The notes below the pieces were generated by a model. The model was not told where the DNA came from. It saw only the letters and a list, made by a program, of their open reading frames with translations, and made no database searches. Shown here piece after piece: positions 11,459 to 23,455 of a stretch of 64,000 nucleotides of DNA; the first letter of the stretch is position 1; each line of letters starts with the position of its first letter. The stretch covers positions 6,303,805 to 6,367,804 of the forward strand of contig NW_023998455.1 of assembly GCF_014805625.2 (NCBI RefSeq), read 5' to 3'. Both the position numbers and the translations under genes were made by a program. The stretch is from Glossina fuscipes. Its lineage: Eukaryota; Arthropoda; Insecta; Diptera; Glossinidae.

Positions 11459-13846
11459 CTAAGTTTTAGAAATGAAACATTTTTCACTACGTATTACTCC
11501 AGCTCCAACTCCTCCGCTATGGGCGCACATAGATGGTACAAATGACCACTCATCTGTTTCTGTATCATAAACTTCTACCGTAGAGAGATTAGTTTCTCCA
11601 TCGTAACCACCGATCGCCCATAATTTGCCCATATTGGCCGCAAGGGCGACACGACTACGCTTACAATTCATAGGCGTCACTAAAGACCAGCAGTTCTTGA
11701 TAGGGTCATAAACTTCAACAGAGCGTAGAAATGAATTTCCATCGTATCCTCCGCAAGCGTACAGTTTACCATTCAAAGCAGCCACACCTAAACGGCAGCG
11801 ACGATTTAACATAGATTTCATTTTATGCCAGACATCATTAACCGGATCATAACGTTCTACGGAATCAAATATAGACAGTCCATCATGTCCTCCCAACGCG
11901 TAAACATAACCATTTACAGCCGCAACACCGCCGGCTGACCTATATTTCACCATAGGAGCTACCTAAATAATTATATCATCATCATCATCAAGCTAACTAG
12001 TTTTCGAAAATTTCTATTACTTACGGTCTTCCATATGTCTGTTTTCGGGCAGTAACATTCGACCGTGTTTAAACTTGTTACACCATCGTAGCCGCCACAA
12101 ACATAAATGCAGTCATTTAATGCGGCCACCCCAACAGCACTAAATACATTAGATGAAAAAAAGGAAAAGAAACTTTAGTTTCACATGAACCTACCTTCTT
12201 TTACAATTCATTGCACTTCCTTGTGTCCAAATATTCTTTCTAGGATCATACACCTCTACAGTAGATAGTCGTTCAGAGCCATTAAATCCTCCGAAAGCGT
12301 ACAATTTTCCATCCATAACAGCAACACCGACACGAGATCTATAAAAGCATGCAAGTTAAGTCTAGTCTATTTTAGTGTAGGAATTGTATGCTAACCTCAT
12401 CATAGACATTTGTTCCCCCATGCGCCATCTTTTTTCATAGGGATCATAAATCTCAACTGTACTAACCGACTCTCCGTTGCTAGCCAGACCACCAACAGCG
12501 TAGATTTGTCCGGATATAAACTCTCCTCGCTGTCTAGTTCTGGAAAATCGAAACACCTTGAATTCGAATTATTCTAAGCTTTACATTTTAAAATTGGGCT
12601 TAACATTTCAAAAGAAGGCAGCGTCGTTTTTTTAATTCAAACTTTAACATTCATCAGTTGTATAACTGAAATTGCCAGAGTCTCTTCAAAAAAGGATCAT
12701 ATAAGCACACAGTTTGGAAAAGGCATACTTTCCAATAATCATTGTGCATCTTGTACCTTTTAGAAAACATTTTAAGACTTTAAAAAAAAGGCATAAGCAT
12801 AAGATACATCTAAAGGAAGGGGGATAATTTACTATATAATGGGCACGTTTCCTTCGGACATTGGGCTTTTGAAAATTGCGAAGGGCATTTTTTCTACGAT
12901 ACTACGCAAAAACCAATTGAGATTATTCTATGATATGATGATATTACTTACCGAAAACTCTGCAAAAGTCCCCTTCTCTCTGGCATTAAGTGAAAATCTT
13001 TAGCTTCGTCCAATAAATCTCGACACTGATGCGAAGATCTTATAAGTTCTTCCCGGGCCACTCGATCTGCCAAAAATTGAGGTGATAACAAAGGTAAACG
13101 CACTTGAGCCAGCACTTGTGGAAACATGGATGCGCGTTTTTCTTCCCCATTCTTTACCCATTTCATACAGGCTTCAAATATAACCTCTTCAGAGATTACA
13201 TTAAGTTCGTCACGTTTAATTAAGTCAATTAGTTCATCGAAATCTAGTGCTAGAAATTCGTCCGATTGCGAAACTTTTGTAAAATTTTGATCGATATACT
13301 TTTCGGCCGCTTGTATGAGATGTGTACAACTCATCGTATTCCCAAACATTCTTATGCCCAAAACGTTATGAGGATGGAATCGTGAAATGAGAAAATCGGC
13401 GCAAGCGTTACGGACCTTAAGCAATTGAAGAAACGAAGCACCGACCATCAAACTTTGGACATTTTGATTATCGATGCGCACCTGTCCACTGTACGCAAAG
13501 TTGATCAAACTTTCCAAAGCACTAGGCTCGATCTCTTTCATAGTAATTTCCTTAATACGACTTTCAGCCATGTTATTAGTAAACATCGCGTAAAAGTAAG
13601 GAATCGTCGATGCTAACACTATCCGGTGAGCTGAAAATGTCTGTTCTTCGACCTAATAAGGATTGTATCGATGTAGATAATATTCTGATATTTAATAATA
13701 TTAAAATAACTCACCTTTAATGTCACATCAGTTAATTTCCCCAACCGGCGTATTTCTTTCATTAAAGGAAAACTTTCACTAAATAAGTCGTCGTATTTAT
13801 AAATAACAAATTTCTGTTCATCCTCAAGACTTTCGCCCAAATCCAT
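11459..13846 (-). CDS. KLHL18: Kelch-like protein 18, BTB-BACK-Kelch Cullin-3 adaptor
   Basis: Exons on the minus strand: 13715-13846, 12952-13652, 12396-12539, 12195-12338, 12025-12139, 11459-11962; 579 residues against 574 in human KLHL18. The BTB domain starts after EEIRR-like [16 protein letters not shown] and continues [20 protein letters not shown]. The BACK domain includes [19 protein letters not shown] and [18 protein letters not shown]. Six Kelch blades follow, with repeated GG doublets such as [35 protein letters not shown] and [16 protein letters not shown]. The family recruits substrates to Cullin-3 RING ubiquitin ligases through the BTB domain. Exons 3 and 4 are both 144 bases, consistent with duplicated blade units. 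Only the last dozen residues (after GGVGAGVIR) differ from the family, so the exact 3' end is the weakest part. Confidence 0.95.
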
Positions 13847-15893
13847 AACAGTAATTCAATAATCAATAAAAAAAATCTCCAAAAAATAAAAACTAACAAC
13901 AGTCTTGCTTCAGAATTAATAAAAATATGAAAACAAAGTCAGCTGACAGTGAAAAGAAGAGAGAAGGAAAAAGAGAGCAGACAATCAAGTTATTTAAACT
14001 TTCTACTTTTCTTAATTTCTCAACGTTTTTCACCCTCCATATGATCATCAACTATCTGTAATTACGCGCTAAGTATGCTTTAAATAAATTGAACTTCACT
14101 TGAACAGAGTTGCTTATTTAATTACTCTCATATGCTTCTAAATTCGAAATCGCATTATAAAGCAGCAATCAATGTAATCTTTTTTTTTGCTTAAACTATA
14201 TAAATATAGAAGTATCAATGGAATTTAACCATTAAAAGTTAGCAGCTTTTACTTGATCTTCATACTTCTTTAATTGGAGACTATATCAATTATATCATTA
14301 ACAGTGATATACCTCTATTTGGTTTCAATTAAAGAATAATGATAAATTTCATGTTTTTGATTCGAATACGCTATACCTGCCATTGATTTGTAATCTAACA
14401 AGTGGTAATTATAAATTGATCTCAGATGCTTCCGATCTGTTGGCTTTCTGTAACCGTTTTTATCGTGACCGCCAATACGGAAAATATGTTAAAGAGTTAA
14501 TGGACGGAGGCGTTATAATTCAAATATTATTATTATTATTATTTTAATTTTAGACTAATGAATTGAATTCTTAGACTAAAAAAAAAATACAATGAACGTC
14601 TTAAGCGAAAACTTACTTATCAGTTCAATTTCAATTTCGTTGTGTGGTAAGTTGGAATATTTTAATAACAAAAAAAAAAGAAAAAAGTAATGCTTATTTG
14701 CTTAAAAGTTTTTGCGGATGGTAAAGGTTTTAAAGGGACAGCAAAAGTATATGTATATGAGGTTAGTAAATGAATAATGATAATAACAATATATACAAAA
14801 TTTGCTAGCAACAGCAAATAATGGTGATATCTTTAGAATGTAAACAAATAGACGTGTAAAGGATCAATGCATGCAAAAACTGAACCAATCAAAACGAACC
14901 CTTAATTGCAACAGCAACCACACACAATAGCAGATTTTCAACAACAAAAAACATAGCCATAAAAATAGCGGTTTTTTTAGCAACAGCTGATATGATATCT
15001 GCTTTTCGATAGTAGACTTAGTATCTCTGAAGTTATCGATCGCTTTCTGAGGTATATTGCATTTCTAAAGCACAAAGCCATTTGACATACGTTAATATCT
15101 TCTTGAGTAAATGTATCCGAATCTTCTCCTCTCATATGCTTTGCTTATTTTTTGCGTTTTTACTGCTCAAGGAGCGGCAGATTTCCCATAAACAAATGTA
15201 ACGAACTTTTCTATATTTTGCATCAAAATTTAAGAAGAATGCAAGTTTTGGCTGAAAAATAATTACAAATTATCGTTACATATCTTTTTTGCGTTCTTGT
15301 TGTACGTCAGTGAGCGCATACCGCTCCGGCTTAAATGGACTTCATCCGTATTTATTGTATTTACTTTAATGTGACGAAACTGTTCGGGAACATTTTTTTG
15401 TGATTTCATTTCCTTCCATACATATATACATATGATATTCAGATTTGGCAAGATTGTCCCTTTAAATATTAACGTTGTGCCTATTGGCTTTGTTGTTAAT
15501 GTAACCTTAAATCTTCTGAGGATATCAGAGATGAGGTCCTTCCCTTCTCTCTACTTGTCATTATTTTAATGTTAAAACGCAGAGAATAAAGTTCGATTGC
15601 ATATATTTGGCTAAGCTGACCAGACGCATCTCTTTTTTCCAATTTATTTTTAAATTATAATCATTTTAATACTATAACGTAAAGAAATGATCATGTGTTC
15701 TCGTCATAAAACACCAAAAGCTTAAAAAAAAGCTAAACATGCGAATGAGGTTCAACTTTGGCACTTTTGCCTTTATATGTTAGGTCGTTGTTCTCATATT
15801 GCTAAAAATTAGGTCTTCTATTCACATAAAGACCAAATATCCACTTATATACCTAGAGAAATGTTCAAAAACTGTAGTTAGATCCCCGAAATA

Positions 15894-16041
15894 CTAAATA
15901 CTATAAACTTTGTACACACCTATGCATCTTTCCATAATGTCCTTCGCCTTAAAAAGAATTTCGTTGTATTCTTTTTTAGAGTACTCGCCGAACTTCGGTG
16001 AGGTGTCATCAGCCAAGGTTCTAGGGAGTATCCACTTTCAC
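15894..16041 (-). pseudogene. Broken PIF/Harbinger (HARBI1-like) transposase fragment
   Basis: Reading the minus strand from 16041, a frame gives ESGYSLEPWLMTP, which matches the conserved GDSGYPL-PWLMTP block around the second catalytic Asp of PIF/Harbinger DDE nucleases; the Asp is Glu here. After about 15 codons the similarity moves to another frame, which reads SPKFGEYSKKEYNEILFKA, then MERCIGVYK, the usual region after that block. One base lost (or two gained) explains the shift. An acceptor-like TTTTCAG precedes the fragment. The rest of the transposase, the MADF/Myb partner and terminal repeats were not found, so this is a dead remnant. Confidence 0.6.
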
Positions 16042-16334
16042 CTGAAAAGAAAACAGAAAGACGCCGTTTTTTGGCACTTTCACTTTTTTTTCTTACCGCC
16101 TACCAAGCCTCACAATTCACAAATCTACTTTTGGGCTCACTTTATTTTTTTTAAATTTTTGAATAATAATTCATTTTCTAACAGCTGTTTATTTTTTTCT
16201 TTTACAGCGGTTTTTCTACTAACTTTGTTTGGTTTATACTCAATGCTAATGCAAATTTGTTCTCAGTTAGAACAATTTTATTGTCGCCAGATTTGACTCA
16301 AAGAGCGGATTTAGCGACAATCGCCAGGAAATTT

Positions 16335-16460
16335 GCTGTTGTGACAATAGACAGACGGACAGACGAATAGGCGGACATGTTTAGATGCATTTCAAATTTA
16401 AAACTGGCCAAGAATTTGCGTACTTTACGGGATTTTCTAAGCTGATTTCTGCGCGTTATA
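16335..16460 (-). repeat. Dispersed TGTCCGTC repeat, reverse copy
   Basis: On the minus strand this reads GCATCTAAACATGTCCGCC followed by TCTGTCCGTCTGTCTATTG, matching the core of copies at 34.6, 36.7 and 47.4 kb. Boundaries are approximate. Confidence 0.55.
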
Positions 16461-16680
16461 GAGATAGGTGTGGTGAATTTTCCCCATTTGGTACAGCACA
16501 CAAAATTTGCGTTCAAATTTTTGTATATTTTTGTACCAATTTTTGGTACCTTTTGAAAAACAGAGGTCTTCTCAGCTTACGTGGTATTGAAGGCGGATTG
16601 CCTCATTTTCCATACCAACCTGCGTGCAAGAACTTCCAATTTTTGTGCCATATTTGAGGACGATAGCTTCTTCCCTTTTG

Positions 16681-16800
16681 GTGTAGGTTGCTTGTTCTTG
16701 TTCCTTTTTGGTGCAGGTTGCTTGTTCTTCTTCTTTTTCGATTCAGGTTGCTTTTTCTTCTTCCTTTTTGGTGTAGGTTGCTTGTTCTTCTTCCTTTGAA
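16681..16800. repeat. Minisatellite, four 30-bp units
   Basis: Four consecutive units of exactly 30 bp start at 16681, 16711, 16741 and 16771. Each contains the core CAGGTTGCTT or TAGGTTGCTT followed by a TTC-rich tail. A partial unit may precede 16681. Because 30 is divisible by three, both strands stay open: the minus strand encodes basic decapeptides such as GRRTSNLHQK, and the plus strand a Phe/Leu/Cys-rich string. I have no evidence that either is translated. Confidence 0.85.
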
Positions 16801-17469
16801 ATGTTTATTTTGCCAACATGGTAAGATTTTGATGGTCATTGTCGCCAGCTTAGAGGATTACTCCCAGAATGACGACATTGTCGAATTTTCGCTAGGTGCG
16901 AATAAGCCGCCATATCTTTCGTATGTTATTGTATTAAAAGAAGAGATATACAGAATAAACCCGCTTTAAGATGTTTTGTGAAAATGAAAAAGTTGGCTTT
17001 TTTTTAAATAATACAAAATTAGCATTGATTTGCAATTCAGTTAAGAATTAAATTTAATATACTAATATATTGTATAAAATAAAAATAAAATTGTATATAT
17101 ATTATAATAAAATACGAAGCTTTCCTAAGAAATGAAATCATGAAATAATATAGATTATGTGAAATTATTTCACTTCATTTTATTTCATCAAAATTTTATA
17201 TAATTCTACGTCAAATTTGCCGCTTACTTTTCCATTATTTTTTCGAACTTAATTTCGAATGACGAGAGCCGTACATAACTCTCCACCGAATGGTTCTCAA
17301 GATACGCTTTTCAAGTGAGAGCTAGTTAACGAATAGATACATAATTATTGTCCAGATTTAGTGAACTAGGAGCTTGTCACGGCATAAAAACTACTCGAAA
17401 CGAAGAAATTTTTCGATAATCTGGCAGCCTGGCAGGCAGGGGATGTAAACAAAAAAGAAAGAAAGCAAA

Positions 17470-18832
17470 ATGCAAAGTGCAACGTGCCGTTTGCCTTTCT
17501 TATTGCAAGAAATTTTCGAGCGATACAAAGGAAGTTTATCAATCGATGATTTAGGTACTCTTTAATTGCATGATATGAAAACATAATTTAACAAATGGTA
17601 CGATTTCAGCTGATTTTTACGCGAAATTAAACTCAGCTTTGGGTTCACGACTTGTTGCTTTTGCGCGCCAGTTTATAGATAATCAAACTATTACCGTTTT
17701 TAGTAACGCAGGGAAGTCATCCTTTTTAGCCGTAATTACAGAAGATTGCTCTATTAAAAAGAAAAGGAAGAAGAAATTGGTACATTTGCTTCCCGACGTT
17801 AATTTTTGCTTTTGCAAGTCTTTTCAGACTAAAGTGCTGAAATTGGGAGAAGCTTATACTTGCGAGCATGTGCTAGCTTTGCGTTTAGCTTTTTTGTTGG
17901 ATAATTGCGTTAACTGCATACAGTTCAAAGAGGTGCAACCTCATAAATTCGATAATTTACTGAAAGAATTTGCATCAGCATCACTACAGGGAAGCGGAGA
18001 TAATTTTTCACATAAAATGACACTTGGCTTGGAATATATTAATTATCGGTTTGTCGGTTGTTTAGAGAATATAAAAACTTTTGCAGCCGGGATACGTTCT
18101 GTAGGTTTTGGGGATCATGGAATATTCCATATTAACGAAGATGGTTTACGCTGTACTGTGGAACAGGGCAAATGCATACAAGCTAATTTATTTATTACGC
18201 CGTCATGTTTTAGCGATTATCATGTGGATGGCTTAGTGCACTTTACTATCAACATGAATGTCTTAATTGAGTGCTTGAGTATATTTGCCGGCACTGATTG
18301 TAGCATGAAAATGTTTTACAAAGATGATGATCCCTTAGTGATAATATTGGAACCACATGATGAGGATAACATCAGAACGGAATGCTCCATTAAAACTACA
18401 CACTATGACGAGACGATGGACTTCTCTTTAGATGCGGATAGTCATAGCTTGAATACCGTTTTTATAAAAGGACGCGAAATGGCAAACATATTCCACGACT
18501 TGGATAAATCAGCTGAAGAATTGCAGATAACATTGTCACCACGTAAACCATATTTTAAAGTGGAAACATTGGGAGTTATGCAATCCGAATGTAGCATTGA
18601 AGTGGCCAAAACAAGCGAAATGATGATACTCTTCAATTGTAAAAACATTACCACAGGCAGATATAAAATTTCGTTGATGCGTGCCACTCAGAGAGCTATG
18701 TTAGCAGCCAGCAAGGTAGCTATTAAAACGGATTTAACCGGCTTATTAGAAATGCATTTTATGATGCAAGATGAAAATCAAGCGGAAGTCTACGCCCAGT
18801 TCTACATTACCCCCGTTGTAGAAAACGATTAA
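17470..18832 (+). CDS. Rad1: In-frame fusion of ZSWIM7 (SWS1) and RAD1 checkpoint clamp subunit
   Basis: Exons 17470-17554 and 17610-18832; 435 residues in one open frame. Residues 1-164 form a complete ZSWIM7/SWS1-like protein: an N-terminal helical part (LLQEIFERYKG), a Lys-rich insert (KKKRKKK) and the SWIM zinc ligands C95, C97, C113 and H115 in FCFCKSF...YTCEHVLALRLAFLL. SWS1 is the SWIM partner of RAD51 paralogues in homologous recombination. From M165 (18017) the sequence is a complete RAD1 of 271 residues: YRFVGCLENIKTF, GLRCTVEQGKCIQA, MNVLIECLSIF, CSMKMFYKDDDPLVIILE, MDFSLDAD, SECSIEVAKTSEMM and YKISLMRAT. RAD1 is the PCNA-like subunit of the RAD9-RAD1-HUS1 clamp. No stop or convincing intron separates the halves. 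M165 has a fair context (CATAAAATGA), so separate translation of RAD1 is possible. WDR55 follows 0.57 kb downstream on the same strand. Confidence 0.9.
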
Positions 18833-19398
18833 TTAGAAAATGTATTTATTATTAATGTACCTATAAAACACCAAAACTACTTTGAAATTATATACTTGCG
18901 ATGAAAGTTATAATGAGTCAACCCAGCAAACTTTGAATTTTATAATTGAATGTCGATGTCGGGGAGAAAAAATTTATTATTATATTTTTAATTTTCAACG
19001 TATTAAATTCATTACATCGCGGATTTCTTTTTCTTTCTTTTTTTTTTCTTTTTTTTTGGATTTTTGGAGTGTTAAATGTGTAGCAGTTACAATGCATAAC
19101 TGGCCATTTTTTGCTGAACCCTTCGTTTCTTTTAAACGGGTGGAGACAATCTTGAATGTGTTGTCAACCATGTATGTATAACAGAATTAATACACAAGAA
19201 GAAGCATTTTCTTTTTTCTTATTTTTTTTTGGGTTTGTGTGTGTTTCTTATTTTTTTAGCAGAAAAGCGTGGCTTTTAGATGGAAAAGATATAATAGGGT
19301 GAACATAAAAAGAAGGAGAAGTGATTTGTTCAATTAAACTACAAGAATTTCTCACGTGTACCAAACGATATAAAGATAGAATAATCTTCTCGAAAAGT
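18833..19398. other. Spacer between RAD1 and WDR55
   Basis: This 566-bp stretch carries the 3' UTR of the ZSWIM7-RAD1 gene and the WDR55 promoter. It is T-rich, with CTTT and TTTC runs around 19025-19055 and 19205-19255. No gene or repeat family was recognised. Confidence 0.5.
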
Positions 19399-21152
19399 AT
19401 GCGTTTGTAAGTAGATTATTCAGCATTTGTGTTTATATAAAAAAATCAAATGTTTTTGCAACAGGCATCAAAATTTCAAGAATCCAGACGATCGTTCCGA
19501 CTCTGAGTTCATCGATGATGAGCTGGTAGAGGAAGTCGAAGAAATGGAAAATGATGAAGATTTGTTAGATAACGAAGCAAGGTATATGCAAGCTAGTGAT
19601 TCGGAAGATGATGTCGATAATAGGGATGCAGACTTCCAATTAGATGACGATACTGAGGATAGTTCAGAATTTGATGAAATGGCCGAAAATACAGATGAAA
19701 CCTTAAGCAACGACGAAAGGGATAATGCGAATAAACCTTTAGTCAGACCGAAACCATCGACATTGAATAAAAATGTTCAAACTGAAACAAGTGATGACGG
19801 AGGTGGCACAGAAAGCTGCGGCGGACGAAAAGATGGTATTGATAATGTTGCTGATATTACGAAGAGTATTAAAAGTTCAGTATTTGAATTGAAAGAGGAA
19901 GATGAAGACGATGAGACCGTCAGAGCTATTATTGCGGCTATAAAAAAACCGCGTTCCTCGCCGCCTGAAATAAAGTTGGAAGATTTTGTTACCGACATTT
20001 GTTTTCACCCTGAGCGTGATATTATCGCTGTGGCTACAATTTCCGGGGATGTTTGTTTGTACGAGTATTCAAATCAAAAGAATACACTGTTGCACAATAT
20101 TGAAGTTCACGCCAAGGTTTCTATTTAATTATTTTTATTTTGTATTTTGTTAAAACCCTTCTACTTAATTCAGGCTTGCCGCGATGTTCAATTTACAGAG
20201 GATGGCTGTTACTTACTTACCTGCTCCAAAGACAAATCTATAATGGTAAATTTTACTAAACACACCCTTTCATTTGTTACTAACACACAATGGATTATCA
20301 ACTTATCTCAAGAGGAACAAGAGCTGTTTGCTTTCCTTCAAAGTAATTTTCTGCTTTTTCTTGAAGGTAACCGATGTAGAAACCGAGAAATTGAAGAAAT
20401 TTTATGAAAATGCTCACGAGGACGCTATAAACAAGTTACACGTCATTGATGCCAATGTTTTTGCTACCGGCGATGACGCGGGCACTATTAAACTTTGGGA
20501 TTTACGCATGAAAAATGAAATTTTTGGTCTTAAAGAAGTAGAAGATTACATAACCCAATTATTAACGAACGATGTAGGAAAATTACTCTTTGCAACCAGT
20601 GGCGGAGGTTACTTATCGACCATCAATATTGCCGCGCGTAAATTATATGTACAATCTGAACCTTATGAGGAGGAATTAACTTGCATGGGAATTTATAGGG
20701 GGGACTCCAAGCTCGTAGTCGGTTCTTCCAAGGGTAATTTGTACACATTCAATTGGGGGCAATTTGGTTATCATAGCGACAAATTTCCGGGAGTGAAGGC
20801 ATCTATGAGTGAAATGATTCCGATTACCGATCGTATCGCCTGCGTGGCAGGCGAAGAGGGCATTATAAGAGCTGTCCACGTGGCGCCATTTCGTAATTTA
20901 GGAATTGTTGGTCAGCATACAATGCCAATAGAATCTCTGGATATCAGTAATAATGGCGAATTAATTGCCTCTTCTTCGCACCATAACGACGTACGTTTCT
21001 GGAATGTTAAATATTTCGAAGATTTTGGTGATATTAAATACAACGAGAAGCACAACGCATACAAAGAGAAGCATCACAATTTGCCATCGTCTAAATTCAC
21101 TAATGCGTCAGACTTCTTTTCCGATTTGGCTAAGGAAAACACCGAAGAGTAA
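19399..21152 (+). CDS. WDR55: WD repeat-containing protein 55 homologue
   Basis: Exons: 19399-19406, 19465-20116, 20174-20245, 20367-21152; 505 residues. The first coding exon is only 8 bases (ATGCGTTT) and is needed to give [12 protein letters not shown], which parallels the fly WDR55 N-terminus. Residues 10-180 are strongly acidic and disordered ([24 protein letters not shown]). The conserved entry to the propeller, [19 protein letters not shown], follows. WD-type blades include [72 protein letters not shown] and [21 protein letters not shown]55 proteins act in the nucleolus in ribosomal RNA processing and cell-cycle progression. The tail ([11 protein letters not shown]...DFFSDL) also matches fly WDR55. 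It lies downstream of RAD1 in the same orientation but with its own start. Confidence 0.95.
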
Positions 21153-23455
21153 AGCAAGGAATATATATGTGCGACATTTGGGGGGAGATGACGCGTTTAC
21201 TTCCTTGTTTTACCTGCTACAATAATATAAAAGTTGCTAGGCACGTAAACTTTTCGACCTTCGTAACTTCGTTACACGTTAAACATTCTAATCAAAATTA
21301 CAAGTGATTACTAAATTTTTCGAAAACAGAAAATGAGTTTCATGTTTGTGATTGTGAAGCTTTTGTCACGGTCTAGCGTTTATTGATTAGAAATGAAGAG
21401 AAATATATGTAAATATAATTTGCACCCTATATTCTTGTGTTCGTCCATTTGTTTATTTATTTCTAGGGGAAGATTCGCAAAGGCATTATTACGGATCTCT
21501 TCTTCTCTTACATTTCTTCAGACATGCTTTCTTTATTTTCGAAAACGAAAACTTCGTACAATTATATAGTTGCTACATGTGTGTGCTATGTGAGTATATT
21601 GTTAGATCAAATATAAATTTTCAAGATCTGAAGTGTGAATTTAGATTTCTCAATTTAAAAGAACGTGGAATGCGCGGCGGTAGAAATGCGCAAATAACAG
21701 CCACGTCTTATTTAAGAGTGTATGCATATGTCAAATATTTTTTGTACTTTTTCCCATCGTACAACAAAAGGTTACTGCTTATAAAAATTATCAGACTTGT
21801 TTTGACAAAGCAATTGAGATATGTATCGTTTTATCGAGGCAGATATTCTTGAGAATCTGGGGTCGACACTTATATATTATATGTATATGTAATTATATGC
21901 GTTAAACACTGAGAGAGCAATCGATGGGAAGAAGAGCGGGATGTTTGAGTTAAGAACATTTTTTAACTATTAGGTAGCATTGGGCATATCGTAAGTTATG
22001 CACATAGCAATTTTGAGGCATATTGGGCATAGAATTATTATTAATTAATTAATATGCTTAATTATTTTGTAGGGTCTTTTAATCCACATTAACGAGTCGC
22101 GCGATGTACACATGTTAGTTAGGGAGTTGATGGAGTAGGAGCGTTCATTAAAAAATCACTTTTCCGATTTGATGCCATAAACGACATTATCTTCATTGAA
22201 AATTGAAGGTTTTTCTAAAGTAAATCTGCTCTGAAATGGAAATAAAAATTTTTTAGTATTGAATATCTTTAATAGGCGGTTTGTGTGATAAAAATGACCT
22301 CGCTAGTCAAACGTCTATTACGTCAATTAATATCTTACTAATTAAATATTGTCATCATTCTCTTTAAAAAAGAAAACTAAATTTATTTTTTCTTATTTTA
22401 TTGCACTAATCACAGTTAACCTTAGAAGTTTTTTTTCTTAGCATATACGATTAAAACTATATACAACATCCTCTTTTTATTAAAAAAAAAAAAAAAAATA
22501 TTGTTTAAAAATATATGGAAGAGTAACTTGACCTCTTAATTAATTTGACTTCTATACGTTCGTTTTGAATTTGCACTGGTTCTTTTTTGAACAAATAAGA
22601 GAAAATAAGAAAAATGATAAGATAAAAGGAATTACATGAAACTAAAAGAAAGTTTTTAAAAATTTCTTGCACTTCTAAGAAATTTGCCTCCGAAAGCTCA
22701 CCTGAGCACGTATTCAGAACAATTGAAGTCAATAATCGATTTCAATGTAGTTGTCGAAAAAGGAAAAAGAGCAATTTTAGGTCATTAGTTTTTCAAATTT
22801 ACTTTATTTTCGAAACAAACGAATTGCACAAAATAATTAAATAGTAAAAATAAATAAAAAATATTTTGCCTTTCAAAGGGAAAAATAAAGATGCTTAAAA
22901 AAATTACATTTCCCTTATTGCTTGGTATCCAAACTAATCATAGCTTTGTAGACGCTTCAGACGGGCATTTAAACAGTAAACAGCTTTGTACGCATATCAA
23001 AGACTTTTAAAGAACTGAGTTTTTTTTTTTGGGTACAGTGCTGGAAATTAAAGATTACTTGTATTGTTTCCATGGAATGAGCGAAAAAGAAATGTTCCTA
23101 TAGAAAAAAGGAGTCGTTTGACTGTAAACATAGATAATTGACCTTTAAAATACACACACAAATTTCAACGTCACATATTGTGTTTCTCGAAGGTGAATAG
23201 AAAGAAGGAAAAAAAAGCAGTTAAAACAGTTTATTCTATAATTATATACAAAACATTTCTGTTAAATTTGTAGATTTTAGGTCTGAAGGAGTTAAAATAA
23301 TTAGGAGGAGAAAGGTTGTATGTGTTAATCGTTTATAACTTTTAGAAATACTTATCGTTCCTTTTCTTTATCATTTAAGTTATTACAAGAGAAATAAAAA
23401 AAAAAAAAAACAAAAACGCTCTGCGTTTGTTTTGTTATTCACTAAAAATTTGTTA
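21153..23455. other. Convergent 2.3-kb spacer, no gene seen
   Basis: The stretch holds the 3' UTRs of WDR55 (plus strand) and the TBC gene (minus strand). It is AT-rich with poly-A tracts near 22483-22497 and 23396-23410. The open frames present lack ATG starts in context, domains or splice partners. Nothing else was recognised. Confidence 0.55.

Larger units (their letters stand above)
13847..17469. other. 3.6-kb repeat-rich intergenic region
   Basis: This spacer separates the divergent KLHL18 and ZSWIM7-RAD1 genes. It contains a degraded Harbinger transposase fragment (15894-16041), a copy of the dispersed TGTCCGTC repeat in reverse (about 16335-16460), a 4 x 30-bp minisatellite (16681-16800) and a small (ATT) microsatellite near 14526-14545. 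The first kilobase is plain AT-rich sequence. No intact gene is supported. Confidence 0.6.

Noticed and set aside
15910..16296. 128-codon plus-strand ORF
   Set aside because: It lies over the minus-strand Harbinger remnant and a T-rich stretch; the Phe-rich product has no domain.
16581..16969. Phe/Leu/Cys-rich plus-strand frames across the minisatellite
   Set aside because: They are open because the repeat unit is 30 bp and TTC-rich, not because of coding constraint.
22505..22732. 75-codon minus-strand frame with a hydrophobic segment
   Set aside because: It opens with TTG, has no ATG upstream before a stop and has no splice partner.
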